DNA from: Alphaproteobacteria bacterium
GTDB lineage: Bacteria > Pseudomonadota > Alphaproteobacteria > DSM-16000 > Inquilinaceae
NCBI GenBank assembly: GCA_028277405.1
Contig: JANQGH010000043.1
Span: forward strand, 1-44,423
Reading direction: 5' to 3'
Length of the DNA: 44,423 nt
Shown here: one piece after another, positions 9,049-18,574 of the stretch
How the letters are laid out: each line of letters begins with the position of its first letter
How positions within the stretch are numbered: position 1 is the first letter of the stretch
The notes under the pieces: model-generated
The model's input: the letters and a program-made list of their open reading frames with translations, nothing else
Databases searched by the model: none
Told to the model about the DNA's origin: nothing
Position numbers and translations under genes: made by a program

Positions 9049-9345
9049 ATGCAGAGGTGTTTCACCCCACAGGGTCGGTCGGTTCGAATTCTCTTTGAAG
9101 ACCAACCGGTCGAGGCTCAGCCCGGCGACAGCGTGGCCGCGGCTTTGCTTTGCGCGGATGTCGTCTGGACGCGGTCCACGCCGGTCAGCGGGGCGCACCG
9201 TGCGCCGTTCTGCATGATGGGGGCCTGTTTCGACTGTCTTGTCGAGATCGATGGCGTCCCGAACCGCCAGGCTTGCATGGTCGAGGTCAAGGAGGGGATG
9301 CGGGTTCGGCGGCAGCAAGGCGACGCGTTCGGAGAGTTGTCGTGA
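9049..9345 (+). CDS. Small [2Fe-2S] subunit of a flavoprotein dehydrogenase (HcnA-like)
   Basis: The 98-aa protein has a plant-type [2Fe-2S] ferredoxin fold with cysteines at 55, 60, 63 and 76 (C-x4-C-x2-C-x12-C), matching HcnA, the N-terminal part of sarcosine oxidase alpha, and small subunits of opine and D-hydroxyproline dehydrogenases. It would pass electrons between the flavin sites of its partner subunits or to the respiratory chain. It overlaps the next gene by 4 bp. The start has only a weak ribosome binding site, but an upstream in-frame ATG at 9007 is cut off by a stop. Cyanide synthesis is unlikely here because the cluster is otherwise catabolic. Confidence 0.85.
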   Translation: MQRCFTPQGRSVRILFEDQPVEAQPGDSVAAALLCADVVWTRSTPVSGAHRAPFCMMGACFDCLVEIDGVPNRQACMVEVKEGMRVRRQQGDAFGELS

Positions 9346-10727
9346 CGCTTTATGACGTCGCGATCGTCGGAGCGGGTCCCGCTGGTATGGCCGCCGCCAT
9401 CGAGGCGGCGAAGGTGGGTCTCGCGACAACGGTGCTCGATGAGGCGGCCCAGCCAGGTGGCCAAATCTATCGCGGGATCGAAACGGCCTGCGAAGCCCGA
9501 CTCGCTGTCCTGGGCAAAGCCTATCGTGACGGCGCGACGCTGGTGCGCGCGTTTCGTGGATCCGGCGTCGATTACCGCCCGGGGACAACTGTCTGGCATA
9601 TTGAGGACGCTGACCCCGGTTTCGTTCTTTATGCCTCGACGTCGGGCGGATCGGTCGCTCTGGGCGCCCGATTTCTCGTCGTCGCATCCGGTGCGCTGGA
9701 ACGGCCGACGCCGATGCCCGGCTGGACACTCCCGGGAGTGATGACGGCGGGCGCGATTCAGATACTGATCAAAGCATCCGGCGCGCTGCCGCGTGATCTC
9801 GTCCTGGTGGGATCGGGGCCGCTGCTCTATCTCCTCGGCGCCCAGATGGTCGCTGCCGGTCGTCCACCCCGCGCGCTCGTGACCACGGTGCCACCGTCCC
9901 GCTATCTCACCGCCGCCCGATACTACACTCCGCTGTCACGAGCCGCACATGCTTACCTCATCAAGGGTATCGGTCTCCTGAGCCGGCTTGCTTTGGCGCG
10001 GGTTCCGATCCATTCCAACGCACGCGGCATTCGCATTCTGGGCAACGACAGCGTAACCGGTCTGCGGTTTTTCTCCGGTGGCCGGGACCGAGAAATTGAC
10101 ACCAATATGGTGGCCCTCCATCAAGGCGTGGTGCCGAACCAGCAGATCGGGCGGCTGCTCCGCTGCGACTATCTGTGGCATGCCGGCCAGCATGCCTTTG
10201 CCCCGGAGGTCGACAGGTTCGGCGAGACCTCGCGCGTCGGTGTCTTTATTGCGGGCGATGGCGCTGGTATCTCTGGTGCCGTGTCCGCGAAGCTGTCGGG
10301 CCGGCTTGCCGCCTGGCGCATCGCCCAGCATCTTGGACGGACGGCGCCGGACCCGGGACCGGCCCTTGCGGCGTTGCGGCGTGACCGAGCGGTCCGGCCC
10401 TTGCTTGAAACGCTCTACGCCCCCAGTCCGGAGGTTCTCGACCCGTCGGACGAGACGATCGTGTGCCGATGTGAAGAGGTCACCGCCGGCGCGGTGCGCA
10501 AGACGGTACACGACGGTGCGGTGGGGCCGAACCAGGTGAAGTCTTTCCTTCGGACAGGCATGGGACCCTGCCAGGGCCGGATGTGCGGCCTTGCCGTAAG
10601 CCGCATCATCACGGTGGCCGCAGGCGGCGACCCCGGCGAAATCGGGTACTTCCGCATCCGCCCACCGCTCAAGCCGCTGTCGCTCAACGAACTCGCAGAA
10701 CTCGAACTGACGGACGCGGTCGAATGA
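9342..10727 (+). CDS. FAD/NAD(P)-binding dehydrogenase alpha subunit with C-terminal BFD-like [2Fe-2S] domain (HcnB-like)
   Basis: The product (461 aa) starts with a GAGPAGMAAA dinucleotide-binding motif, contains a second Rossmann segment near residue 150 (VLVGSGPL), and ends with a BFD-like iron-sulfur domain whose cysteines follow C-x-C-x32-C-x4-C. This matches HcnB, the A subunits of octopine/nopaline oxidases and D-hydroxyproline dehydrogenases. The GTG start overlaps the hcnA-like stop by 4 bp and has GGAG seven bases upstream; a longer open frame to 9150 runs inside the previous gene and is not used. Together with the flanking subunits it should form a heterotrimeric membrane-linked amine or amino acid dehydrogenase. 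Confidence 0.88.
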   Translation: MTLYDVAIVGAGPAGMAAAIEAAKVGLATTVLDEAAQPGGQIYRGIETACEARLAVLGKAYRDGATLVRAFRGSGVDYRPGTTVWHIEDADPGFVLYASTSGGSVALGARFLVVASGALERPTPMPGWTLPGVMTAGAIQILIKASGALPRDLVLVGSGPLLYLLGAQMVAAGRPPRALVTTVPPSRYLTAARYYTPLSRAAHAYLIKGIGLLSRLALARVPIHSNARGIRILGNDSVTGLRFFSGGRDREIDTNMVALHQGVVPNQQIGRLLRCDYLWHAGQHAFAPEVDRFGETSRVGVFIAGDGAGISGAVSAKLSGRLAAWRIAQHLGRTAPDPGPALAALRRDRAVRPLLETLYAPSPEVLDPSDETIVCRCEEVTAGAVRKTVHDGAVGPNQVKSFLRTGMGPCQGRMCGLAVSRIITVAAGGDPGEIGYFRIRPPLKPLSLNELAELELTDAVE

Positions 10728-11887
10728 CGGCAAATCGTCTTGGGCGTCGTCGTTATCGCCGCGAAGCCGATCTGATCGTGATCGGCGGTGGATTGCAGGG
10801 ATGCGCGACCGCGCTGTTTGCAGTCAGGCGCGGCCTTTCGGTGATCGTCCTTGAGAAGGACAGCGTCGGTCGTCATGCTTCGGGGGTGAATGCCGGGGGT
10901 GTGCGTCGCCTGGGCCGGGATCCCGCCGAGATCGGGCTTTCGGATCGGGCGATGGCACTTTGGCGCATAATCGCCGAGATCGTTGATGACGATTGCGGGT
11001 TCAAGACCTTGCCCCACGTCAAAGTCGCCGAGACCGATGCGGAACTCGAGACGCTCGTTGAGAGGGCCGCTACGCTGAGGGGAATGGGATACGAGCATGA
11101 ACAAGTCGTTGGTCGCAGCGCGTTGCGGCGGCTCCTCCCGGCCGTCGCCGATCATTGCGTCGGCGGTCTGACATCGCTTGACGGCTACGCGATCCCATGG
11201 ACGACGACAGCCGCCTTCCGCCGCAAGGCCGAGGCCGAAGGCGTTCTGTTTCGAGAGGGTACCGCAGTCTCTTCCGTGGCAAGCGATGGGGCGGCGTGGT
11301 GCGTCACGGCAGGCGGCGCGATATTCCGCGCTGCCCGCATCCTGAATTGCGCTGGGGCCTGGGGCGGCCAGATTGCTGCCATGGTCGGCGATCACATCCC
11401 CATCAAAGCGATCGCCCCGATGATGATTGTCACACAGAGACTTCCCCCATTCTGCGACGCGGTCGTGGGCACGGTGGGACAGCCTCTGTCGTTCAAGCAG
11501 ATGCCCAATGGCACCGTGCTGATTGGCGGCGCCCGTCTGGGCCATGCGGATGCCGAAGCGGGCAGCGCCGATCTGCGGTTCGATGAACTGCGCCGCTCTG
11601 CGAAGACGGCGATCGCGGTATTCCCGATCATGCGCGGAGCCACGATCCAACGGTGCTGGTCCGGCATAGAAGGTCGAACGCCTGACCGTCTGCCCGTCAT
11701 CGGGCGCTCGCCCCGGAGCGAGGGCGTGTTCCACGCCTTCGGCTTTTCCGCGCATGGATTTCAGTTGGGCCCGGCCGTGGGTGAAATCATGACCGAACTG
11801 ATCGCAAACGGGTCCACGCAGACGTCGATACATGCTTTTGAACCCGCACGGTTCGAATGTGTGGCCAATGGACCCGGAGACCATTGA
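10724..11887 (+). CDS. FAD-dependent dehydrogenase beta subunit, DAO family (HcnC-like)
   Basis: The 387-aa product has the GGGLQG dinucleotide-binding motif near residue 24 and the DAO-family C-terminal segment around GRTPDRLPVIG and GFSAHGFQLGPAVGE, as in sarcosine oxidase beta, HcnC and opine oxidase B subunits. This subunit normally carries the substrate-oxidising FAD. The ATG overlaps the previous stop by 4 bp (ATGA). It completes a three-gene dehydrogenase operon. It is a distant paralogue of the flavoenzyme at the start of the window, so the cluster encodes two different DAO-type active sites. Likely substrates are secondary amines or D-amino acids; this is inference. Confidence 0.87.
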   Translation: MTANRLGRRRYRREADLIVIGGGLQGCATALFAVRRGLSVIVLEKDSVGRHASGVNAGGVRRLGRDPAEIGLSDRAMALWRIIAEIVDDDCGFKTLPHVKVAETDAELETLVERAATLRGMGYEHEQVVGRSALRRLLPAVADHCVGGLTSLDGYAIPWTTTAAFRRKAEAEGVLFREGTAVSSVASDGAAWCVTAGGAIFRAARILNCAGAWGGQIAAMVGDHIPIKAIAPMMIVTQRLPPFCDAVVGTVGQPLSFKQMPNGTVLIGGARLGHADAEAGSADLRFDELRRSAKTAIAVFPIMRGATIQRCWSGIEGRTPDRLPVIGRSPRSEGVFHAFGFSAHGFQLGPAVGEIMTELIANGSTQTSIHAFEPARFECVANGPGDH

Positions 11888-12449
11888 GGTAGCACATAGT
11901 GAGGCTAGCCCTTCTCGGCCCTATCAGAACCCGCTGTTAGGCAGGCTTTGACCGGATAAGTTGGACACCGGTTCGGAGACTGGTCCTGGCCCTCCTGATC
12001 TGAACAGCAGTTCTGTGCGGATAGGCAGACCTATGTGTCCCCCAAACGAGCGGCCGGAGCGTCCCGGGAAGCGGTCTCCGCGCGGTGACTGAAAACAAGA
12101 CCCATTCACTGTGAATATCCTTGACGACACTCTCAGCGATCGAATTCTGTGGTCCGGATTCCTTTCTCACCTTCACTCCCTGACGGTTCAGATGCGCCAG
12201 AAACCCTCCGTTACGAAAACCCCTCAATCAGTCCCAAAGATGCTGATCCCGGACAATGCACACCTAAAGAGCTAACTTGCCGAAACAGTGCTGGCGACGT
12301 TCTAAGATGAACTTGCGATAGCTCACATAGATGTCGAATACGATGCCGTTTCGCAGGCCATCCGTCACGCCGCCGCTTACGCACTACAGCGACCACACAT
12401 CAGATAGAAGTCGATGGATCCAGTAAGGCACTGATAAAACTAATAGAAT
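11888..12449. other. Gene-poor stretch beside the integration scar
   Basis: No convincing gene was found. Short minus-strand open frames (11924-12130, 11937-12227, 12211-12396) have no recognisable domain. The composition is more mixed than in the flanking genes, as in decayed mobile DNA. A copy of the octamer GCTTACGC is at 12375-12382. The stretch near 11948-11975 (TGTCCAACTTATCCGG on the minus strand) vaguely resembles insertion-sequence ends, but no transposase remains. Confidence 0.4.
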
Positions 12450-12478
12450 TGGCGGGGCACGTGAGATTCGAACCCGCA
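12450..12478 (-). other. tRNA-3'-end-like fragment
   Basis: On the minus strand this reads as a T-arm (TTCGAAT loop in a 5-bp stem with one mismatch), seven acceptor-like bases and GCCA. No matching D-arm or anticodon arm could be folded upstream, so it is not a complete tRNA. It may be a tRNA or tmRNA 3' end carried as an attachment-site copy by a mobile element. The identification rests on the short motif only. Confidence 0.35.
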
Positions 12479-12533
12479 GACGCAGCAGGTTTCACGGGTC
12501 GGCGGTCGTTCGAGCAGGCCCCAGTAACCCGAC

Positions 12534-12560
12534 TGCTTACGCGAAATCGCCGCGTAAGCA
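12534..12560. repeat. Perfect 10-bp inverted repeat TGCTTACGCG / CGCGTAAGCA
   Basis: TGCTTACGCG (12534-12543) and CGCGTAAGCA (12551-12560) are exact complements separated by 7 nt. The inner octamer GCTTACGC also occurs at 12375-12382 and twice as direct repeats to the right of the tRNA gene. The arrangement resembles arm-type binding sites of a tyrosine integrase, or a regulator site, left after loss of the element. Confidence 0.55.
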
Positions 12561-12610
12561 CTAGGCACTCAAAAGCGCCGCCTGCTAAGATATTGATTTA
12601 TTGAGAAAAA

Positions 12611-12687
<77 letters not shown>

Positions 12688-12701
12688 ATACCGTTCGCGA
12701 G

Positions 12702-12724
12702 ATGCTTACGCCATGCTTACGCGA
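12702..12724. repeat. Direct repeat of ATGCTTACGC, two copies 11 bp apart
   Basis: Copies begin at 12702 and 12713, one helical turn apart, in the short segment between the tRNA gene and its partial duplicate. The same octamer core occurs three more times on the other side of the tRNA gene. Spacing by one turn suggests cooperative protein binding on one DNA face, as at integrase or excisionase arm sites. Confidence 0.5.
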
Positions 12725-12824
12725 GATTTTCGTCGGCATGAAGAGCGAACCCGACATCCGCTCAAGCCATTGTTTCGTCAGTTCCTTTTTGCAGCACCAC
12801 CGGCCATCGCCAGACTTGACATCC

Positions 12825-14089
<1,265 letters not shown>

Positions 14090-14188
14090 GGCACGGTCAC
14101 GGCATTCGGGCTTGGGTGGCTGCCAGTCTAGGGACACAATGCGTCCGCGTCAGGAGAATTGCTGCCCCTTGGCATAAGGACCTCAACC

Positions 14189-15037
14189 ATGACCAACGGC
14201 ACCGCACCGAGCGACCGTACGGCCGGCGAGGCCATCCATACCGATTTTGATCAACGGATGAGCTATGGCGACTATCTGGGCCTGGACCGGTTGCTGGACG
14301 CCCAGCGTCGCCTGTCGGGCCAGCATGACGAGATGCTGTTCATCATCATCCACCAGGTGCAGGAGCTGTGGATCAAGCTGATGATCCATGAGCTGGACGA
14401 GGCGATGGCGCAGATAAGGGGCGACGAACCCCGGCACGCCTTCAAGGCGCTCGCGCGCCTCTCCCGCATCCAGGAACAGATGCTGACGGCGTGGGATGTG
14501 CTGTCGACGATGACCCCGGCCGACTACCTGTCGTTTCGCGACCTGCTCGGCCAGTCCTCGGGTTTTCAGTCCCACCAATATCGGACGCTGGAGTTCAAGC
14601 TGGGCAACAAGAACGCCGCCTATCTGAAGCCCCATCGCCACCGAGCCGACATATACGAAGGGCTGGAGAAGGCGCTGACGGAACCCAGCCTGTATGACGA
14701 GAGCCTGATGCTGTTGGCCCGGCGCGGCGTCGCGTTGCCGGCGAGCGTTGTCGATCGCGACTGGCGTCTACCCTACCAGGCCAGCGACGCGGTCGAGCAG
14801 GCGTGGCTGGGCATCTACCGAAATCCGGATGAGCGCTGGGATCTCTATGAACTCGCCGAGGAACTGGTCGATGTCGAGGACCGGTTTCAGCAATGGCGTT
14901 TCCGCCACATGAAAACCGTCGAGCGGATTATCGGCCATCGCCGGGGAACGGGCGGTTCGGCCGGTGTGACCTACCTGAAAACCGCCCTCGACCAGTCCTT
15001 CTTTCCGGAACTCTGGAGCCTGCGCACCCAGCTTTGA
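14189..15037 (+). CDS. kynA: Tryptophan 2,3-dioxygenase
   Basis: This haem enzyme opens the tryptophan indole ring to N-formylkynurenine, the first step of the kynurenine pathway. The 282-aa product has family signatures: the YGDYLGLDRLLDAQ segment, IIIHQVQELWIKL with the distal-side residues, SGFQSHQYR, and the C-terminal RHMKTVERIIGH with the proximal haem-ligand region, followed by GTGGSAGVTYL. The ATG at 14189 has AAGGA eight bases upstream and gives the standard length; an open frame to a TTG at 14159 is less likely. It is divergent from the kynureninase-like gene and convergent with ahcY. No kynurenine formamidase gene is nearby. Confidence 0.95.
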   Translation: MTNGTAPSDRTAGEAIHTDFDQRMSYGDYLGLDRLLDAQRRLSGQHDEMLFIIIHQVQELWIKLMIHELDEAMAQIRGDEPRHAFKALARLSRIQEQMLTAWDVLSTMTPADYLSFRDLLGQSSGFQSHQYRTLEFKLGNKNAAYLKPHRHRADIYEGLEKALTEPSLYDESLMLLARRGVALPASVVDRDWRLPYQASDAVEQAWLGIYRNPDERWDLYELAEELVDVEDRFQQWRFRHMKTVERIIGHRRGTGGSAGVTYLKTALDQSFFPELWSLRTQL

Positions 15038-15065
15038 CGCGCTTTGGCCTAGCCGTCAGTCCTGA

Positions 15066-16367
15066 TCAGTAGCGATAGGCGTCCGCCTTGAACGGTCCCT
15101 GCTGGGCGACGCCGATATAGTCGGCCTGTTTGTCCGTCAGCTTGGTCAACTTGGCGCCCAGCTTGTCCAAATGCAGGGCCGCGACCTTTTCGTCGAGATG
15201 CTTCGGCAGAACGTAGACCTGACGATCGTAGTTCTTGTGGTTGCGCCACAGTTCGATCTGGGCCAGCACCTGGTTGGTGAAGCTGGCGGACATGACGAAG
15301 CTGGGGTGGCCGGTGCCGCAGCCGAGATTGACCAGGCGCCCCTTGGCAAGGACGATCAGGCGCTTGCCGTCCGGAAACACGACCTCGTCGACCTGGGGCT
15401 TGACCTCCTCCCAGGGATAGTTGCGCAGCGCGTCGATCTGAATCTCGCTGTCGAAATGGCCGATATTGCAGACGATGGCGCGGTCCTTCATGTCCCGCAT
15501 GTGGTCGATGGTGATGACATCGACATTGCCCGTGCAGGTGACGAAGATGTCACCGACCGGCGCGGCCTCCTCCATCGTCGCGACCTCATAGCCCTGCATG
15601 GCCGCCTGCAGGGCACAGATCGGGTCGATCTCGGTGACCACGACGCGGGCCCCCTGGCTGCGCAGGCTTTCGGCGGATCCCTTGCCGACATCGCCAAAAC
15701 CCGCCACGACGGCAATCTTGCCGGCCATCATCACGTCGGTGGCGCGCTTGACGCCGTCGACCAGGCTCTCGCGACAGCCATACATGTTGTCGAACTTCGA
15801 CTTGGTGACGCTGTCGTTCACGTTGATGGCGGGCACCTTGAGCGTGCCCTCCTTGGCCATTTCGTGCAGCCGCAGCACGCCCGTCGTGGTCTCTTCCGAC
15901 AGGCCCCGCACATCGGCCATCAGGTCGGGGAACTTGTCGTGCATGACCGCGGTCAGGTCGCCGCCATCGTCCAGGATCAGGTTCGGTCGCCAGCCCGCCG
16001 GGCCCTCGATCGTCTGATCGATGCACCACCAGAACTCCTCCTCCGTCTCGCCCTTCCAGGCGAACACGGGGATGCCGGCGGCGGCGATCGCGGCGGCCGC
16101 GTGGTCCTGGGTGGAGAAGATGTTGCAGGACGACCATCTGATCTCCGCGCCAAGCGCGACCAAAGTTTCGATCAAGACGGCCGTCTGGATGGTCATGTGC
16201 AGGCAGCCGGCGATGCGCGCGCCGGCCAGCGGCTTAACGTCGCCATACTCCGCGCGCAGGGCCATCAGGCCCGGCATCTCGGTTTCTGCGATGGCGATTT
16301 CCTTGCGGCCCCAGCCGGCAAGCGACAGGTCGGCGACCTTGTAGTCGGAAAAAACAGTGTCGGGCAT
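15066..16367 (-). CDS. ahcY: Adenosylhomocysteinase (S-adenosyl-L-homocysteine hydrolase)
   Basis: AhcY hydrolyses S-adenosylhomocysteine to adenosine and homocysteine, removing the product inhibitor of methyltransferases. The product (433 aa from this start) has the NAD-binding motif GFGDVGKG near residue 225 and the conserved C-terminal tail ending KADAYRY. An ATG at 16385 would add six residues; the shorter form matches the usual alphaproteobacterial N-terminus. The gene follows ptsI in the same direction with a 139-nt gap that carries its own palindrome, so it probably has a separate promoter. Placement after the PTS genes is a conserved alphaproteobacterial arrangement. Confidence 0.96.
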   Translation of the reverse strand: MPDTVFSDYKVADLSLAGWGRKEIAIAETEMPGLMALRAEYGDVKPLAGARIAGCLHMTIQTAVLIETLVALGAEIRWSSCNIFSTQDHAAAAIAAAGIPVFAWKGETEEEFWWCIDQTIEGPAGWRPNLILDDGGDLTAVMHDKFPDLMADVRGLSEETTTGVLRLHEMAKEGTLKVPAINVNDSVTKSKFDNMYGCRESLVDGVKRATDVMMAGKIAVVAGFGDVGKGSAESLRSQGARVVVTEIDPICALQAAMQGYEVATMEEAAPVGDIFVTCTGNVDVITIDHMRDMKDRAIVCNIGHFDSEIQIDALRNYPWEEVKPQVDEVVFPDGKRLIVLAKGRLVNLGCGTGHPSFVMSASFTNQVLAQIELWRNHKNYDRQVYVLPKHLDEKVAALHLDKLGAKLTKLTDKQADYIGVAQQGPFKADAYRY

Positions 16368-16469
16368 GCGTCCAGCGGGCTCCATGGTCGAATTGCTGTG
16401 AGGGGGTCGGCGGCTGCAGGGCCGTCGCTATTGCGGCCCATGTATCAGTCCAGCGACGGACTCGCAAGC

Positions 16470-16485
16470 ATAAAGATATCTTTAT
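16470..16485. promoter_or_regulatory. 16-bp palindrome upstream of ahcY, candidate SahR-type operator
   Basis: ATAAAGATATCTTTAT is a perfect palindrome about 105 bp upstream of the ahcY start, inside an AT-rich patch of an otherwise GC-rich region. ArsR-family SahR regulators, which sense S-adenosylhomocysteine, are known to control ahcY in Proteobacteria through similar AT-rich palindromes centred on GATATC. Position and symmetry are seen; the regulator is inferred and no sahR gene is in the window. Confidence 0.5.
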
Positions 16486-16506
16486 ATAAGCGCTTGAGCT
16501 TTAGGT

Positions 16507-18294
16507 TCAGGCGATTTCGTTGAAATCGTCAACCAGGGCCGCAATACGGCCGGGATCATGCTGGGCGAGCACGAGTTTGGCCCGGTCGGCCGCCGTCGCG
16601 AGGTCGAGGCCCATCAGCCGCTGCTTGATGCTGAGCAAGCTGCCCGGCGACATCGACAGGTCGCGAACGCCCAGACCGAGCAAAAGGGCGGTGAAGCGGG
16701 GATCGCCGGCGATCTCACCGCAAACGCTGATGGGGATGCCGGCTTGTTCGGCCGCGTCCACCGAATGGGCGACGAGCTTGAGCACGGCCGGATGCAACGG
16801 GTCGTACATCGGTGCGACCTGGTCGTCGCCGCGATCGATGGCAAGTGTGTACATCACCAGATCATTTGTCCCGAGCGCGAAGAAATCGGCGCAATCGGCC
16901 AAGGCGGGCGCATGCAAGGCCGCCGCCGGGATCTCGATCATGGCTCCGATCGGCGGCAACGCGTCGGGAAGGGTCACGCCCTTGTTTCGCAAGCGCCTTG
17001 CGACCACGCCCATCGCCTTGCGCACAGCCCGGATTTGCCCGGCCCCCGTGATCATCGGCAACAGCACGCGCACGGGTCCCAAGGCCGCAGCCCTCAAAAT
17101 GGCGGCCAGTTGGGTGTTCAGCAGCGGCTTGTCACGCAGCGACAATCGTATGGCCCGTAGGCCCAGGGCCGGATTGGGCGCTTCGGTGAAATACCGGCCA
17201 AGCGCCGACGCCAGCTTGTCGCCACCGACGTCAAGCGTGCGGATGGTTACCGGTTGGCCGTCCATGCCGGCCACGACCTGGGCCAGCGCCTCGAACTGCT
17301 CGTCTTCGCTGGGCAGATCGGCCCGGTTCATGAACAGGAATTCGGTGCGCAACAGGCCGACGCTGTCGGCGCCGAGCTGGCGGGCCGCTTCCACCTCGCG
17401 CGGCGATTCAAGGTTGACGTGCAGGCCGATCAACGCACCGTCGCGCGTGCGTGGGGCGACGTTGGTGAGCTTGGCAAGCCGTTTGCGATCATCGGCATGC
17501 GACGCCTGTCGGGCGCGATACTTGGTCAGTGTCGCCTTGTCTGGGGCGACGACCACGGTCCCTTCAAGCCCGTCGACGATCACGGTCTGACCGGGCTCCA
17601 GCACCGGCAGCAGCCCCGGCACGCCAAGCACGGCCGGCAGCCCGAGGGAGCGCGCCATGATCGCCGTGTGACCTTGGGGGCCGCCAAGCACGGTGGCGAA
17701 GCCGGCGATCCGTTCGGGGTCCATCAGCGCCGTGTCGGCCGGCGTGATGTCCTCCGCCAGGATGATGCTGCCCGGCGTCACGTCGGAAAAGGCGCGGAAC
17801 TTCTCCTCGGTGAGATTGCGGATCAGCCGCGCGCCAACCTCCCTGACATCCTGCGCCCGGCCCGCCAGATAGGCATCGTCCATGGCCGTGAACTGGCGCG
17901 TGATCTCGTTGATCTCTTGCTGGACGGCCAGCGCGGCGTTGACCTTGTCAACCGCGATACGCCGTTCGGCACCCCGGATCAGGCGCGAGCCGGACAGGAT
18001 CGATCGATGGGCGTCCAAGAGCAGCGTCAGCTCTTCGGCGGCCGCGTCGGGCAGGCCTTGCGCCTTTACCTTCAGCTTGTCGATTTGCTTGACGGATGCG
18101 GCCATGGCCGTGTGCAACCGCTCTTGCTCGGCCACCGTTTCAGCCGCCAGGATCGAGTATTCAGGGACCGGCACGGCGCCAGCCTCGACGATGTAGGCCG
18201 GACCGATCGCGATGCCGGGCGAAACCGCCAGCCCCTCCAGGCGCGTTTCAGCAGCCGAGGCGCCGCCTTCCTTGGTGTGGCGCTCACTCCTCAT
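16507..18294 (-). CDS. ptsI: Phosphoenolpyruvate-protein phosphotransferase, enzyme I of the PTS
   Basis: Enzyme I takes phosphate from PEP and passes it to HPr. The product (595 aa) has the HPr-binding N-terminal domain, the phosphohistidine motif GGPQGHTAIMARS with the active His near residue 209, and a C-terminal PEP-binding TIM barrel with SVCGEIAGD. There is no N-terminal GAF domain, so it is the EI type and not EI-Ntr (PtsP). The ATG overlaps the 3' end of the HPr gene by 11 bp. No sugar-specific EIIBC gene is nearby, so the chain HPr-EIIA(Man) is probably regulatory. An alternative TTG start at 18309 is less likely. Confidence 0.93.
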   Translation of the reverse strand: MRSERHTKEGGASAAETRLEGLAVSPGIAIGPAYIVEAGAVPVPEYSILAAETVAEQERLHTAMAASVKQIDKLKVKAQGLPDAAAEELTLLLDAHRSILSGSRLIRGAERRIAVDKVNAALAVQQEINEITRQFTAMDDAYLAGRAQDVREVGARLIRNLTEEKFRAFSDVTPGSIILAEDITPADTALMDPERIAGFATVLGGPQGHTAIMARSLGLPAVLGVPGLLPVLEPGQTVIVDGLEGTVVVAPDKATLTKYRARQASHADDRKRLAKLTNVAPRTRDGALIGLHVNLESPREVEAARQLGADSVGLLRTEFLFMNRADLPSEDEQFEALAQVVAGMDGQPVTIRTLDVGGDKLASALGRYFTEAPNPALGLRAIRLSLRDKPLLNTQLAAILRAAALGPVRVLLPMITGAGQIRAVRKAMGVVARRLRNKGVTLPDALPPIGAMIEIPAAALHAPALADCADFFALGTNDLVMYTLAIDRGDDQVAPMYDPLHPAVLKLVAHSVDAAEQAGIPISVCGEIAGDPRFTALLLGLGVRDLSMSPGSLLSIKQRLMGLDLATAADRAKLVLAQHDPGRIAALVDDFNEIA

Positions 18295-18574
18295 CGAACT
18301 TGGACTCAATCAGGGCCTGCAGCGCGTCCAGTGCCGCCTTCGCATCGTCGCCGCTGGCCGACAAGGTGATCTCGCATCCAGGGCTGGCCGCCAGCATCAT
18401 CAACCCCATGATGGAGCGGCCGCCGACATCCATGCCGTTACGGCTGACCTGGATGTCCGCCTGGAAGTCGGACGCGAGCTTGACGAACTTTGCCGCGGCC
18501 CGCGCATGGAGACCGCGGACATTGCGGATCATGACGACGCGGCTGAGTGCCGCACCTTCGCCGCTTTGGCTCAC
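18284..18574 (-). CDS. ptsH: HPr-like phosphocarrier protein
   Basis: This 96-aa protein is the HPr phosphocarrier. The active-site motif GLHARAA places His23 as the EI-phosphorylated residue, and RSIMGLMML supplies Ser54 at the position of the regulatory serine phosphorylated by HPr kinase, whose gene lies upstream in the same cluster. It overlaps both neighbours (4 bp with the EIIA gene, 11 bp with ptsI), indicating coupled translation. It should link PEP/pyruvate status to EIIA(Man), HprK and perhaps the ChvG/ChvI system. Confidence 0.94.
   Translation of the reverse strand: MSQSGEGAALSRVVMIRNVRGLHARAAAKFVKLASDFQADIQVSRNGMDVGGRSIMGLMMLAASPGCEITLSASGDDAKAALDALQALIESKFDEE

Noticed and set aside
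9049..11887. Hydrogen cyanide synthase (hcnABC) as literal function
   Set aside because: The subunit architecture matches, but the same architecture is shared by opine and hydroxyproline dehydrogenases, and the neighbourhood is catabolic. Cyanogenesis is not supported.
11937..12227. 96-codon minus-strand open frame beside the tRNA scar
   Set aside because: No domain recognised and no ribosome binding site; may be part of decayed DNA but not supportable as a gene.
15171..16523. 450-codon open frame antisense to ahcY
   Set aside because: A high-GC shadow of the ahcY codons; the minus-strand ahcY has clear motifs.
17254..18369. 371-codon open frame antisense to ptsI
   Set aside because: A shadow of ptsI; no start signal or domain.
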